DNA from: Paenibacillus vietnamensis
Lineage (GTDB): Bacteria > Bacillota > Bacilli > Paenibacillales > Paenibacillaceae
Length of the DNA: 64,000 bases
Direction of reading: 5' to 3'
Assembly: GCF_020169515.1 (NCBI RefSeq)
Contig: NZ_JAHMHW010000008.1
Span: forward strand, 62,001 to 126,000
Shown: positions 1 through 8,896 of the stretch, piece after piece
How positions within the stretch are numbered: the first letter of the stretch is position 1
Layout: every line of letters begins with the position of its first letter
The notes under the pieces: generated by a model
Databases searched by the model: none
What the model saw: the letters and a program-made list of their open reading frames with translations, nothing else
What the model was told of the DNA's origin: nothing
Program-made: the position numbers and the translations under genes

Positions 1-210
1 TTTTGCCGCGGCGGATACTTTTTGATTGAAAATTAGGTATACTTCAAGTATAGATGAAAAGCAGCACGAATGAAGGGTGAATGTGACGGTTCATGGCTGA
101 ATTTGTATATTTTTTCGGACTGCAGGAAAATGTTTGAAGGAGCTTCATCGAAGAATGTCGAAATATAGTCGTATTGTCGGATTTACATAATCGGAGTTTC
201 GGGGTGCTGT

Positions 211-2106
211 ATGAACGTTTTGCGTAAGCTGGTGCTGCTATTATTGCTTTCCATCGTTATCGCCGTGCCTTTCCTGTCCACAAGCGCACATGCCTTATCG
301 GATGCTTCTCCGGTGGAGATTACCGAGTGGGAGATGATGTGGGAGGAGGAGCCGGGGCTGACGGCCAAGGAAGTGGAAAACGATAGCAAGGCGGATTGGA
401 TTGCCTTTGCAAAAGGGGACGATCTCCCTGTCAAACCCCCTGGCATTAGCTCCGCTTGGCTTAGAATTCGGCTGCCGGAATATGATCTGGCCAGGCCGGC
501 GCTGTTAATCAGCAAGCTGACCGCCAAGGATGTCCGTATCTATATCGATAACGAGCTTGTATATGAATCCAAACGGAATTATCCCTACAACAAAAATGAG
601 ATTCTACTCTCTTTGGATGATAACGAATCTACGCATGCGGTCTATCTTCATCTGCAAACCGAATCCGACTGGTTAGGGATTAAAGGAGAGGTGAAGACGG
701 GGGAGTATCAGACCCTTAATAAAGGGTATTTAAAGATCGAGATGCTGGATGTAGTCCTTGGCGCCGCCTTATTGTTTGTTTCGTTAGCCATGTTTTTATG
801 CATCTTCTTCTTGGAAAAATCCTATTTACCCGCATGGGGGTCGCTGTCCGTCGTTATTTTTGCGATAGGGGTCATGATTTTGACACTCTCTCCCTATTTG
901 CATATTACCTATAATGAATTTGGTTTCCTCATTTATTACATGTTCGATATCGCATCAAATCTAGTGATGCCGGCTATGTTTGTCTTTATTGAAAGTATAT
1001 TCGGTAAAGGTCCGTATGGAATAATCAATCGTTTTCGAAAGCTTTTGGTCGGCCTTTCTGCATTAACCATTGTATGGTTGTTTATTTCCTTCACATCGGA
1101 ACTCATTAGCCGATATTACACGATGGTAACAATTTATACTTTCGGCTTCTCCGTGATTGTAGGTAATGGCCTTTTATTTATTTTTCTCGTCAAATCCTGT
1201 ATGCAAAAAAATAAAGAGGCCATTATTATTACTTCGGGATTCAGCTTTTTTGCATTCATCGGGGTTGGGGAAGTCGTTTGGTATTTCATCAAAGAGATGA
1301 ATTATAATTTGTTTTTCTGGAAGTGGGGAATCCTTGGTTTTATATCTGCCCTAGTTATCATATTAGCAAGAAGAATACTGAAAAATTACGAGCAGGTGGT
1401 CACCTACTCAAAGCAGCTCGAAGTATTCAATAACGAGCTTCAACGCTCGGAGAAGATGGAGATTATTAGCCAGTTGGCTGCCTCGGTAGCGCATGAGGTA
1501 CGTAATCCGCTGCAGGTAACGAGAGGATTCCTTCAATTGCTCCGCGATAAAACGAATAATGAAAAAGATAACGGATTTATGGAACTGGCCATAGAAGAAT
1601 TGGATCGGGCTTCCGCCATCATTACAGACTTTTTGACATTCGCCAAGCCCCAGCAGGAAAATATGACATTGTTGAATATCGCTGAGGAGCTTCAGAAGAT
1701 CGAGGGGATTCTCGTGCCGCTTGCGAATATGCAAGGCGGAATTATAAACGTTCAATTAGATTCCGATTTGTATGTTCGTGGAAATTCTTCGAAATTCAAG
1801 CAAGCTTTGATCAATATTATAAAAAATAGTATAGAAGCATTGACAGACGAAGGCATGATTACGATTCAAGCCTATCTGGATGATAATAAGGTTACGATCT
1901 GTATAAAAGACAACGGGGAAGGGATGCACGAAGCGGATCTTAAACGTTTGGGCGAGCCTTATTATTCCAAAAAATCAAAAGGAACGGGACTGGGCTTGAT
2001 GGTTACTTTCCGGATTATTGAAGCTATGGAAGGTAAGGTTGAATTTTTTAGCGTAAAAGGAGTAGGCACGGAAGCTGTTATCAAACTGCCTTATGTAACA
2101 AAATAG
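211..2106 (+). CDS. membrane sensor histidine kinase
   Basis: Two-component sensor kinase of 631 residues. An N-terminal hydrophobic stretch (about 5-28) looks like a signal sequence, followed by an extracytoplasmic domain to about residue 170. Seven or so membrane helices (about 178-390) come next, in the style of 7TMR-DISM sensors. The cytoplasmic part holds a HisKA domain with the H-box AHEVRNP (His428) and a HATPase domain with an N-box (IIKNSIEAL), DNGEGM and GTGLGL. The transmitter resembles sporulation kinases of the KinB/KinA type, which feed Spo0F. That is a family inference, since no response regulator is adjacent. The ATG at 211 follows a weak GGGGTG. The gene is followed at once by a terminator, so it is probably monocistronic. 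Confidence 0.88.
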   Translation: MNVLRKLVLLLLLSIVIAVPFLSTSAHALSDASPVEITEWEMMWEEEPGLTAKEVENDSKADWIAFAKGDDLPVKPPGISSAWLRIRLPEYDLARPALLISKLTAKDVRIYIDNELVYESKRNYPYNKNEILLSLDDNESTHAVYLHLQTESDWLGIKGEVKTGEYQTLNKGYLKIEMLDVVLGAALLFVSLAMFLCIFFLEKSYLPAWGSLSVVIFAIGVMILTLSPYLHITYNEFGFLIYYMFDIASNLVMPAMFVFIESIFGKGPYGIINRFRKLLVGLSALTIVWLFISFTSELISRYYTMVTIYTFGFSVIVGNGLLFIFLVKSCMQKNKEAIIITSGFSFFAFIGVGEVVWYFIKEMNYNLFFWKWGILGFISALVIILARRILKNYEQVVTYSKQLEVFNNELQRSEKMEIISQLAASVAHEVRNPLQVTRGFLQLLRDKTNNEKDNGFMELAIEELDRASAIITDFLTFAKPQQENMTLLNIAEELQKIEGILVPLANMQGGIINVQLDSDLYVRGNSSKFKQALINIIKNSIEALTDEGMITIQAYLDDNKVTICIKDNGEGMHEADLKRLGEPYYSKKSKGTGLGLMVTFRIIEAMEGKVEFFSVKGVGTEAVIKLPYVTK

Positions 2107-2143
2107 CGCTGAATGCTCGATGATGAGCAACAGCGCTTTTTTT
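2105..2143 (+). terminator. Rho-independent terminator of the histidine kinase gene
   Basis: AGCGCTG and CAGCGCT pair around an inner CTC/GAG stem and are followed by seven T residues. The hairpin overlaps the stop codon of the kinase gene and lies just before the convergent NHLP gene. Confidence 0.85.
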
Positions 2144-2151
2144 CTGTAAAA

Positions 2152-2397
2152 TTACTGCCAAGCGGCAGCCTCATCATCAGCTTTGCGGGCCACTTCAGCA
2201 GGATTCTGAGGAATGACCAGGTAGTATTGATCCGCCGATTCTTCCAGGACGTCCACTTTAATCGAGTCCGGTACATCAACGCCGAAAGCGTCTTTTACGG
2301 CTGCTTTAGGATTTGCTAGAAGCTGCTTCTTGAATTCGGCATCTTCCCAAGCTTTTTGAATGATTTGATCTTTCAAGGATTGTTCTGTGGACACCAT
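2152..2397 (-). CDS. NHLP leader-type RiPP precursor-like peptide (orphan)
   Basis: An 81-residue acidic protein of the nitrile-hydratase-like leader peptide (NHLP) type. It shows the family layout: a helical AWEDAEFKKQLLANPKAA segment (about residues 15-32), a short FGVDVPDSIKV strand and a DQYYLVIPQNP strand. In NHLP precursors this body is the leader that recruits modifying enzymes, and a core follows a Gly-Gly cleavage site. Here the tail (AEVARKADDEAAAWQ) has no Gly-Gly and no Cys, Ser or Thr, so an ordinary azole or lanthionine core is missing. No cyclodehydratase, LanM, radical SAM or peptidase-transporter gene is nearby. ATG at 2397 follows GGAAGG seven bases upstream and is preferred over the GTG at 2403. 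The family call is solid; a natural-product role is uncertain. Confidence 0.75.
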   Translation of the reverse strand: MVSTEQSLKDQIIQKAWEDAEFKKQLLANPKAAVKDAFGVDVPDSIKVDVLEESADQYYLVIPQNPAEVARKADDEAAAWQ

Positions 2398-2726
2398 GAT
2401 CACACCTTCCGAATATGTATAAGATTACCAACGCTAGTGTACCATGTCCTTTCGACAATTACTACATAAATTTTCTAGTATTCGACAGGAAAATGAGACT
2501 TAAGGAATAGAATGACGGAGATTTTTTAGTCTGTATAGGTCAGGTGTAAGTGGAGTTTAGGGTCTTTCGGAATGGGTATGAGGAAGTGCTGATTGCAATG
2601 TGGTTGCGAAGCAATTTCCAGTTGGAGTAGGGTGTCCGATTGATTGATTATGGTGCCGAGATGGGGCCTGGAGCGGTACTGCAAACGGTTGTTGAAGCCC
2701 GGACTACTCCAAACCCCGGTTAGGGC
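2398..2726. other. intergenic region between two leftward genes
   Basis: A 329-base AT-rich stretch. It must hold the promoter of the leftward NHLP gene near 2420-2480, but no convincing -35/-10 pair was found. No terminator hairpin is obvious after the isoprenoid-synthase gene. No supported small ORF was seen on either strand. Confidence 0.5.
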
Positions 2727-3680
2727 TTATCCCTTCCGCGCCAGCCGCTCAAACCCTTGCTTGCGCAAAAAGTAACTAAACCCTCCCTCGAGGAGCTGCT
2801 TGCGGTTCTCGTCAATCGAATCGGCGGTCTTCCGAAGATGCGATACGAGGAATTCGTGAAAATCGGCCAGCTCGCTTACGCCTGCGTTCAGGCGCAGCAA
2901 ACGCTCGTGATTCGACTCGGCGATCTGAGCGTATTCGTTCATGCAGCCTTGAATATATATGGCGGTCTCGATATCCTGCTCCGTCAGCGGCTCGCTCGAC
3001 GCTCGGCCGGCTGCAATCATGGCGATCAGGCCGTTGTAGCTGCCGTCCGCCAAATCCAGCTTCCAATCGGCCCAATCGTCGGACATTTGCAGCGCGGTCA
3101 GGGCGATGTCGACGGCGTGCTCCATTTGGGGGATGAGCTCCTCCCGGCCGGTCAGCAGCAGTGCTCCGGTGCTTGCGATTTTGACGGGACCGGCTTTGCC
3201 CGCCGTACGAAGCGGGTCGTTGACGAAATAATCCGCGCTCGCTTCGTTCGTAACGCTGTCCGCCCAGGTTGCCGCATACTTTTCATAATAGCTCCAGAAC
3301 GGCGAGCCGGACGGAAATAAGCCGCGGAATACCGCGAACATGTCCAGCAGCAGAAGATTGCCGAGGGCAAGCGACTCCTTGACGCTGCATGCAGGATCGC
3401 CGTCCATCACGTCATCCTGAATAAAAAAATAAAGCATTCCATATACATTAGCTAACGCAAGCCTGCGGCTCTGCTCGTCGCTGATCCCGGCCGCGTCCTT
3501 CACCCAGAAAGGAAGCAGGCTGCATATGTAATCTTTGCCTCCTTCGGCTTTGACGGGGTCGAACTTGGCGGCGTAGGCAAGGCCGAACGCATCAAGCGGC
3601 GCGGGGTAACGGGAAATTCGCCGGGAAGCCTCTTCGAACACCTGCTCCAGCTGATCTACATACCGGTTGTACCATTCCAT
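2727..3680 (-). CDS. class I isoprenoid synthase-fold protein
   Basis: A 317-residue, mostly helical protein with two aspartate-rich motifs placed as in class I prenyltransferases and terpene synthases. The first is FFIQDDVMDGDP (Asp89, Asp90, Asp93) and the second is MSDDWADWKLDL (Asp201, Asp202, Asp205). In the family these bind the Mg-diphosphate of an allylic substrate. There is no clear NSE/DTE triad of bacterial terpene cyclases. It may be a short-chain prenyl diphosphate synthase relative or an uncharacterised terpene synthase; the product cannot be told from sequence. ATG at 3680 has CGGAGG nine bases upstream and is preferred over upstream in-frame starts to 3746. It stands alone, downstream of nothing and upstream of the NHLP gene. 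Confidence 0.65.
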   Translation of the reverse strand: MEWYNRYVDQLEQVFEEASRRISRYPAPLDAFGLAYAAKFDPVKAEGGKDYICSLLPFWVKDAAGISDEQSRRLALANVYGMLYFFIQDDVMDGDPACSVKESLALGNLLLLDMFAVFRGLFPSGSPFWSYYEKYAATWADSVTNEASADYFVNDPLRTAGKAGPVKIASTGALLLTGREELIPQMEHAVDIALTALQMSDDWADWKLDLADGSYNGLIAMIAAGRASSEPLTEQDIETAIYIQGCMNEYAQIAESNHERLLRLNAGVSELADFHEFLVSHLRKTADSIDENRKQLLEGGFSYFLRKQGFERLARKG

Positions 3681-4069
3681 ATTTAGCGGCCTCCGCAACA
3701 TTTTAGTAGATGAAATCCGTCTAGTCTTAAGAGGCGTTTCGTGCATATAAATAGAAGACGAACGGCTCTCAATCTTTTCCTACTATATCACGATTTTCAA
3801 TTGCAAATGTTAACAATTTTAAGAGCATGAGGCAAAAAAAATAGGCCAACTTCCGGTTGAGGAAAAGGGGGAAATCCATTAAAATGAAGGTGGGTTATGT
3901 AAGATTTAGTAAAGAAAATACTAGAGTCTCACCGCTGACAAACGATGCTTACAAACACACTGGACTAAGGTCGGGGCTGCATCTATTACCTGGGCAGGTT
4001 TAGAATTTTGTTCTCCTGCATTAAAGTTAATACCTAGATGAGAGTTCTTTAATGTGGAGGTCGTACGGC
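3681..4069. other. divergent intergenic region
   Basis: 389 bases between divergent genes, so both promoters should lie here. On the minus strand TATAGT near 3780-3786 is a possible -10 without a good -35. A 39-codon reading frame at 3884-4003 begins MKVGYVRFSKENTR, faintly like the N terminus of serine recombinases, but it stops early and is not called as a gene. Nothing else is recognisable. Confidence 0.4.
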
Positions 4070-4639
4070 ATGAACAGAGACGTTGATATTTATGTGCTTT
4101 TGACGAATACGGGGACTTTATTTTCGAAGACCATTCAGCTTTACACAAAGAACAGGCTGAATCACGCTTCCATAGCCTTCGATCGTGAATTGACGGAGGT
4201 CTACAGCTTCGGCCGGAAAAATCCGAGTAACCCATTCTTTGCCGGCTTTGTAAGAGAGAACGTACGCGGTCCGTTTTTCGAGGATTCCATTTGCTCCCTT
4301 TACAAATGCACGATCAGTCACAGCGCATATATTTGCATCCGCAACCAGATCCGTTACATGGAGCAGAATCAGGATCAGTACAAGTACAATTTGCTTGGCA
4401 TGCTGGGCATTATGCTAAATATTGAAATGAAGAGAGATTACGCATTTTTTTGTTCGCAATTCGTAGCGTCGGTGTTCGAGCAGGGCGGCGTGCCTCTGGT
4501 CGACAAGTCGTCCTTGTTCGTAACGCCGGGCGATCTGGAGCAGACGACGATGCTGGAGCAGATCTACGAAGGCAGGCTCCAAGCCTATACGGGCTGCCAG
4601 GAAGTGCTGGATACGGCGGGCGCTTTCCAAACCGCATAA
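4070..4639 (+). CDS. permuted papain-fold (NlpC/P60-like) protein
   Basis: A 189-residue protein with the features of the YiiX/permuted NlpC-P60 papain-like group. A His lies in LNHASIAFD near the N terminus (about residue 30), and a Cys lies in FFCSQFVASVF near residue 131, the order expected when the catalytic core is circularly permuted. Family members act as amidases, peptidases or lipid acyl hydrolases; the substrate here is unknown. There is no signal peptide, so it is probably cytoplasmic. GGAGG nine bases before ATG 4070 supports that start over ATG 4052, which overlaps the ribosome-binding site. It is followed by its own terminator. Confidence 0.6.
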   Translation: MNRDVDIYVLLTNTGTLFSKTIQLYTKNRLNHASIAFDRELTEVYSFGRKNPSNPFFAGFVRENVRGPFFEDSICSLYKCTISHSAYICIRNQIRYMEQNQDQYKYNLLGMLGIMLNIEMKRDYAFFCSQFVASVFEQGGVPLVDKSSLFVTPGDLEQTTMLEQIYEGRLQAYTGCQEVLDTAGAFQTA

Positions 4640-4642
4640 TCG

Positions 4643-4669
4643 AAGATCTCTGTTACAGAGATCTTTTTT
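4643..4669 (+). terminator. Rho-independent terminator
   Basis: AAGATCTCTG pairs with CAGAGATCTT across a TTA loop, followed by a T tract. Confidence 0.85.
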
Positions 4670-4697
4670 CTTTTATATTGAAGGGAGAGGTTTAAAG

Positions 4698-5780
4698 ATG
4701 TCTATCATAAGTTTTGGTATGATCGGCGGTGGATGGCGTGCCGAATTTTACATAAGAATTGCAAAGGCGATGCCGGAGCGCTTCCGGATCCATACGATGC
4801 TGGTAAGGGACGAAGCGAAGGGAAAAGCGATCGAGGCAAAATGGGGCATCCCGACGGTCCGGACCTTTGAAGAGTTTGCGGCTCAAGCGTCGGACTACCG
4901 GTTTGCCGTCTTATCCGTTCCGCGGACCGCAGCGCCGGATATGATCCGCGCCCTGACGCTGCGCGATATTCCGGTGCTTGCGGAAACGCCGCCCGCCGCC
5001 GATCTCGAAGCGCTGACCGCCTTGTACGGTTCGCTGCCTGCGGGGGCTCGGGTGCAGGTGGCCGAGCAGTATTTGTACCAGCCGATGCACGCTGCCCGCA
5101 TCCGGCTCGCCCGCTCCGGCAAGCTCGGCGAGGTATCGCATGTGCAGGTATCCGCGGCGCATGATTATCACGGCATAAGCCTGATCAGACAGCTGCTTGG
5201 AATTGGCTTCGAGACGGCCGTTATCCAGGGGCAGCAGTTTTCTTCCCGGATCATGAGGGGGCCGGACCGGCAGGGCGATCCTGAGAGCGGGGAGCTGCTC
5301 GAAACGAATCAGCAGCTTGCCACGCTGCGCTTTGGGGACAAGCTGGCGGTTTACGATTTTACGCGCGATCAATATTTTTCCTGGATCCGCCGCAGCCGGA
5401 TACTCGTCCGGGGCAGCATGGGCGAGATTGCAGATACGCAGCTAAGCTACCTGGAGGATTACGCGACGCCTGTCCATACGGAGCTGCGGAGAATCGATAC
5501 CGGTCAGGGAGGCAATCTCGAAGGCTACTATCACCGGGGCATTATGGCGGAGAGGGAGTGGCTGTACCGGAACGAGACGGCACCGGCCCGCCTGAGCGAC
5601 GATGAGATCGCTATCGCCGAGTGCCTGCTTCGGATGGGAGCATACGCGGCAGGGGAGGGCGGTTCGTTCTACAGCCTGGCCGAGGCGTCGCAGGATCATT
5701 ATTTGGCGCTGATGATGGGAAGGGCGATCGCGACAGGCGAAGCCGTTACGACAGAATCGCAGATTTGGTCCGTTCTATAA
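4698..5780 (+). CDS. Gfo/Idh/MocA-family oxidoreductase, EKP motif altered
   Basis: A 360-residue protein with an N-terminal Rossmann fold (GMIGGGWRAEF, residues 7-17) and the C-terminal alpha/beta domain of NAD(P)-dependent sugar dehydrogenases. In most of the family the motif EKP supplies a catalytic lysine. Here the equivalent strand reads LAETPPA, with Thr97 in place of Lys, so the usual hydride-transfer chemistry may be changed or lost. AAGGGAGAGG precedes ATG 4698. Terminators on both sides make it a single-gene unit. The substrate is unknown. Confidence 0.75.
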   Translation: MSIISFGMIGGGWRAEFYIRIAKAMPERFRIHTMLVRDEAKGKAIEAKWGIPTVRTFEEFAAQASDYRFAVLSVPRTAAPDMIRALTLRDIPVLAETPPAADLEALTALYGSLPAGARVQVAEQYLYQPMHAARIRLARSGKLGEVSHVQVSAAHDYHGISLIRQLLGIGFETAVIQGQQFSSRIMRGPDRQGDPESGELLETNQQLATLRFGDKLAVYDFTRDQYFSWIRRSRILVRGSMGEIADTQLSYLEDYATPVHTELRRIDTGQGGNLEGYYHRGIMAEREWLYRNETAPARLSDDEIAIAECLLRMGAYAAGEGGSFYSLAEASQDHYLALMMGRAIATGEAVTTESQIWSVL

Positions 5781-5806
5781 AAAGGCCGCCATAAAGCCGC
5801 CGATTG

Positions 5807-5836
5807 AAAAGCCGTTCTTGCCGGGACGGCTTTTTT
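5807..5836 (+). terminator. Rho-independent terminator
   Basis: AAAAGCCGT and ACGGCTTTT pair around a ten-base loop and are followed by TTTTTT. Confidence 0.8.
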
Positions 5837-6002
5837 GTTGTGCAGCTCGCGATCCAGGCATTCCTATCGGCAACAAAAGATGATAGTCTAATAGGACTAT
5901 TATTCTATTTTTAACCGGTTCAAGGGACTCTATGTCCAACTAAACGAATATGATCAGAATTTGTTCAGTCGTTTCGTGTAAAATGGTGTCGAGGTGAGCG
6001 GA

Positions 6003-6926
6003 ATGAAGGTTCTCATAACAGGCGGTTACGGCTTTATCGGTTCGCATGTCGCGGATCGGTTTCACGAGGAAGGCTGCGAGATTTCCGTTATAGACAATTT
6101 AATTACGGGGAGCAGAGACTATATCCCGTTTCCCCATAAAAGCTATCCGCTTTCGGTCGAAGATCCGGAATGCGAGGAAATATTTTTGTCCGAACGCTTT
6201 GATGCGGTCATTCATTTGGCGGCGCAAGTAAGCGTATCGGAATCGGTCCATAACCCGAGGCTGGATACGGAATCCAATGTGCTTGGGCTCGTACATATGC
6301 TTCACTTATCGCAAAAATACAAAGCCGGCAAGTTTATTTTCGCTTCTTCCGCTGCCGTATACGGAACCAATCCTGCTTTGCCGCTAACGGAATCGGAGTC
6401 ATGCGATCCGATTTCCCCTTACGGGATCAGCAAGTGGACAGGGGAAATTTATTGCCGGAAGTGGACGGAGCTCTACGGTCTGGATACTGCATGCCTCCGA
6501 TTCTCGAACGTGTACGGCCCGAAGCAGGGCAATGCGGGAGAAGGCGGCGTCGTTTCGGTGTTCATGAACCGGATGATGGAAGGGAAGCCTCTTCATATTC
6601 ATGGAGACGGGGAACAGACAAGGGACTTTATTTATGCCGGAGACGTGGCCGACGCGGTCTTTCGAGCTGCAGGCAGCGGTTTGAGAGGAATTTATAATTT
6701 ATCTGCGAATGCCGAATGCAGCGTGAACAGCCTGATCACCGTGCTGAAGGAGCTTCACGGAACGGTCGACGTCAGGCATGCCGAGGCCAGGCCGGGCGAT
6801 ATTCGCCATTCCTTATTAAGCAATGATAAAATCTCCCGAGAGTTAAATTGGAGTCCGCGGTATGGAATGGAAGAAGGCTTAAAACGGACATACGCCTGGT
6901 TCCGGAATCGCCGCCGCAGCAATTAA
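6003..6926 (+). CDS. NAD-dependent nucleotide-sugar epimerase (GalE-like)
   Basis: A 307-residue extended short-chain dehydrogenase. The Rossmann motif GGYGFIG is at residues 7-13, the FASSAAVYG strand carries the catalytic Ser/Thr, and YGISK is the Tyr-x3-Lys pair. This pattern fits UDP-glucose/UDP-N-acetylglucosamine 4-epimerases and related dehydratases. It is distinct from the galE of the gal operon at 32815. It lies 195 bases upstream of the pelF-like gene on the same strand, so it could supply UDP-GalNAc or UDP-Gal to that polysaccharide pathway; this is inference. ATG 6003 with GAGGTG upstream is preferred over the GTG at 5994. Confidence 0.8.
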   Translation: MKVLITGGYGFIGSHVADRFHEEGCEISVIDNLITGSRDYIPFPHKSYPLSVEDPECEEIFLSERFDAVIHLAAQVSVSESVHNPRLDTESNVLGLVHMLHLSQKYKAGKFIFASSAAVYGTNPALPLTESESCDPISPYGISKWTGEIYCRKWTELYGLDTACLRFSNVYGPKQGNAGEGGVVSVFMNRMMEGKPLHIHGDGEQTRDFIYAGDVADAVFRAAGSGLRGIYNLSANAECSVNSLITVLKELHGTVDVRHAEARPGDIRHSLLSNDKISRELNWSPRYGMEEGLKRTYAWFRNRRRSN

Positions 6927-7121
6927 CCGCGCTTTTTCACTCCCCCCTTTCCAGCAAAAAATTATAGCATTCTATAACCGTAATTTGGTACTTATGCTAG
7001 GTTTCGCTTTGTGCTACGATAGAAGTAAAATCGTGTCGAAAGAAAGATGAATATGTTGAAAAATGTCACTATGTCTCCTAACATAATGATTCATATTTTT
7101 CCAGAAAGCCGGGGATAACGG

Positions 7122-8870
7122 ATGAGTGACAAAATGAAAGTTTTGCTGACGACGGAAGGGACGTACCCCTTTCATCAAGGAGGCGTCAGCACCTGGTGCG
7201 ATATTTTGATCAACAAGCTGGAGCCTGTCGATTATGTCGTATATGCCATATTATCCAATCCGTTCGTTACTCAGAAGTTCAAGCTCCCGAAAGGGGCGTC
7301 GCTCTATACGGTTCCGCTGTGGGGAACGGAAGAGCCGAGCGAGCATTTGTCGACGCCGTTTCCTCATATTTACCTGATGAAAAAACAAACCGGTCCGAAT
7401 GAGATCAAGGAGCATTTTATTCCCCTGTTCCGGGAGCTTGTGGACGAAATTATAGCAGAAGTGAAAAATCCCCGCAGATTTGCCGATATTTTATTAGGGC
7501 TGTACCGCTTTTTTCAAACCTACGAATATAAAGAAAGCTTTAAATCCGAGCTGGTATGGGATACATATAAGCAGATGATATTGACCGCTGCGGCGGATCA
7601 GAATACCGGACTCAGCCAGCCCGACATTTATGGCATGGTGCAGAGCCTCGGCTGGCTTTACCGTTTCTTCAATATAGTCAATACGCCGGTCCCTAAGGTC
7701 CATGTGGCCCATTCGTCGGCGGCCGCGTTTTGCGGCATACCTTGCGTACTGTCGAAGCTGCTGCATCAAACGCCTTATTTGCTGACCGAGCATGGCATTT
7801 ATTTGCGCGAGCAATATTTGTCGTTGTCTAACCGGGGATATTCGTCGTTCCTGAGCAAGTTTTTGATCCGGATGGTGCATTCGATCACAAGCTTGAATTA
7901 TACGTTCGCGGATCAGGTATCGCCTGTTTGCCGGTACAACATGCGGTGGGAGACGGAATTCGGCGTAGCCAAGAAGCGGATTGACGTCATCTACAACGGG
8001 GTGGACAAAAGCGTATTCGTCGAAGCGCCGCCGAGGCCTCCCGGGCCTCCCGTTATCGTTATGGTAGCCAGGATCGATCCGATCAAGGATATCCAGACCT
8101 TCATGAGAGCGGCCAGATTCGTGCTCGACAAGCAGCCGGATGCCAAATTTATCGTATACGGCTCGGTCAGCGTGCAGGCTTACTATGAGGAATGCCTGGC
8201 GCTTAAGGAGCAGCTGAAGATGGGAGACTCCTTCGTCTTCGCCGGCCATGCGACGCAGATGACGGCAGCTTACCATAGCGGGGATATTGTCGTCTTGTCG
8301 AGCATTTCCGAGGCGTTCCCTTATTCGGTTGTAGAGGCGATGATGACCGGAAAGCCCGTCGTAGCAACGGATGTCGGGGGCATCAAGGAAGCGCTTGGAC
8401 ATACCGGCGTGCTTGTCGAGCCGCGCAACCCCGAAGCGCTTGCGGAAGGAATCATGACGTATGCCTCCAATCCGGAGCTGAGGGCTGAAGTAGGCAGAGA
8501 AGGCCGGGAACGTGCATTAAGCTACTTTACTCTCGACAGAGTGCTGGAGCTGCATTTGAAAAGCTACATCAAGCTTGCGACCCGTGCGATCGAACGGAAG
8601 CCTGCTCCTGCGGTCAAAGTGTCTCCAAGCGAGAAGCAGCGGCATGCGATGGAGAAAGCCTTCACGCTCGCCGCGCTCGGTTATTACAGGGAAGCGATCT
8701 CCCAGTACAGAGAAGCGCTCAGGCTTCTGCCGGCTCATCCTAGCGTACCGTACATTTTGACGGAGATCGCCGGCTTGTACAACAAGCTCGGGGAGTATGA
8801 CAGGTCGATGGCGGAGCTGGCCAAATGCGAAGCGTATATCGGGTTAATCGCCGACCGGGAAATTTCCTAG
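7122..8870 (+). CDS. pelF: PelF-like GT4 glycosyltransferase with C-terminal TPR
   Basis: A 582-residue cytoplasmic glycosyltransferase. It starts with the signature stretch VLLTTEGTYPFHQGGVSTWC that marks PelF, the UDP-GalNAc/GlcNAc-using polymerase of Pel polysaccharide. The donor domain carries IYNGVD, VARIDPIKD and the GT4 E-x7-E motif (SEAFPYSVVEAM), with GTDVGG-like ATDVGGIKE beyond. Residues from about 505 form one or two TPR-like helical repeats (ALGYYREAISQYREALRL), an extension that makes it longer than the roughly 500-residue Pseudomonas enzyme. It is the first gene of a run of near-contiguous genes to 19412. The start has GGGG about eight bases upstream. Confidence 0.88.
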   Translation: MSDKMKVLLTTEGTYPFHQGGVSTWCDILINKLEPVDYVVYAILSNPFVTQKFKLPKGASLYTVPLWGTEEPSEHLSTPFPHIYLMKKQTGPNEIKEHFIPLFRELVDEIIAEVKNPRRFADILLGLYRFFQTYEYKESFKSELVWDTYKQMILTAAADQNTGLSQPDIYGMVQSLGWLYRFFNIVNTPVPKVHVAHSSAAAFCGIPCVLSKLLHQTPYLLTEHGIYLREQYLSLSNRGYSSFLSKFLIRMVHSITSLNYTFADQVSPVCRYNMRWETEFGVAKKRIDVIYNGVDKSVFVEAPPRPPGPPVIVMVARIDPIKDIQTFMRAARFVLDKQPDAKFIVYGSVSVQAYYEECLALKEQLKMGDSFVFAGHATQMTAAYHSGDIVVLSSISEAFPYSVVEAMMTGKPVVATDVGGIKEALGHTGVLVEPRNPEALAEGIMTYASNPELRAEVGREGRERALSYFTLDRVLELHLKSYIKLATRAIERKPAPAVKVSPSEKQRHAMEKAFTLAALGYYREAISQYREALRLLPAHPSVPYILTEIAGLYNKLGEYDRSMAELAKCEAYIGLIADREIS

Positions 8871-8896
8871 AATGAGAAGAGAGGAGGCGGCCGCAA

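Noticed and set aside
3884..4003. 39-codon ORF starting MKVGYVRFSKENTR, like the N terminus of serine recombinases
   Set aside because: It stops after 39 codons, the ribosome-binding site is far (about 12 bases) and the later residues show no recombinase features. At most a tiny relic.
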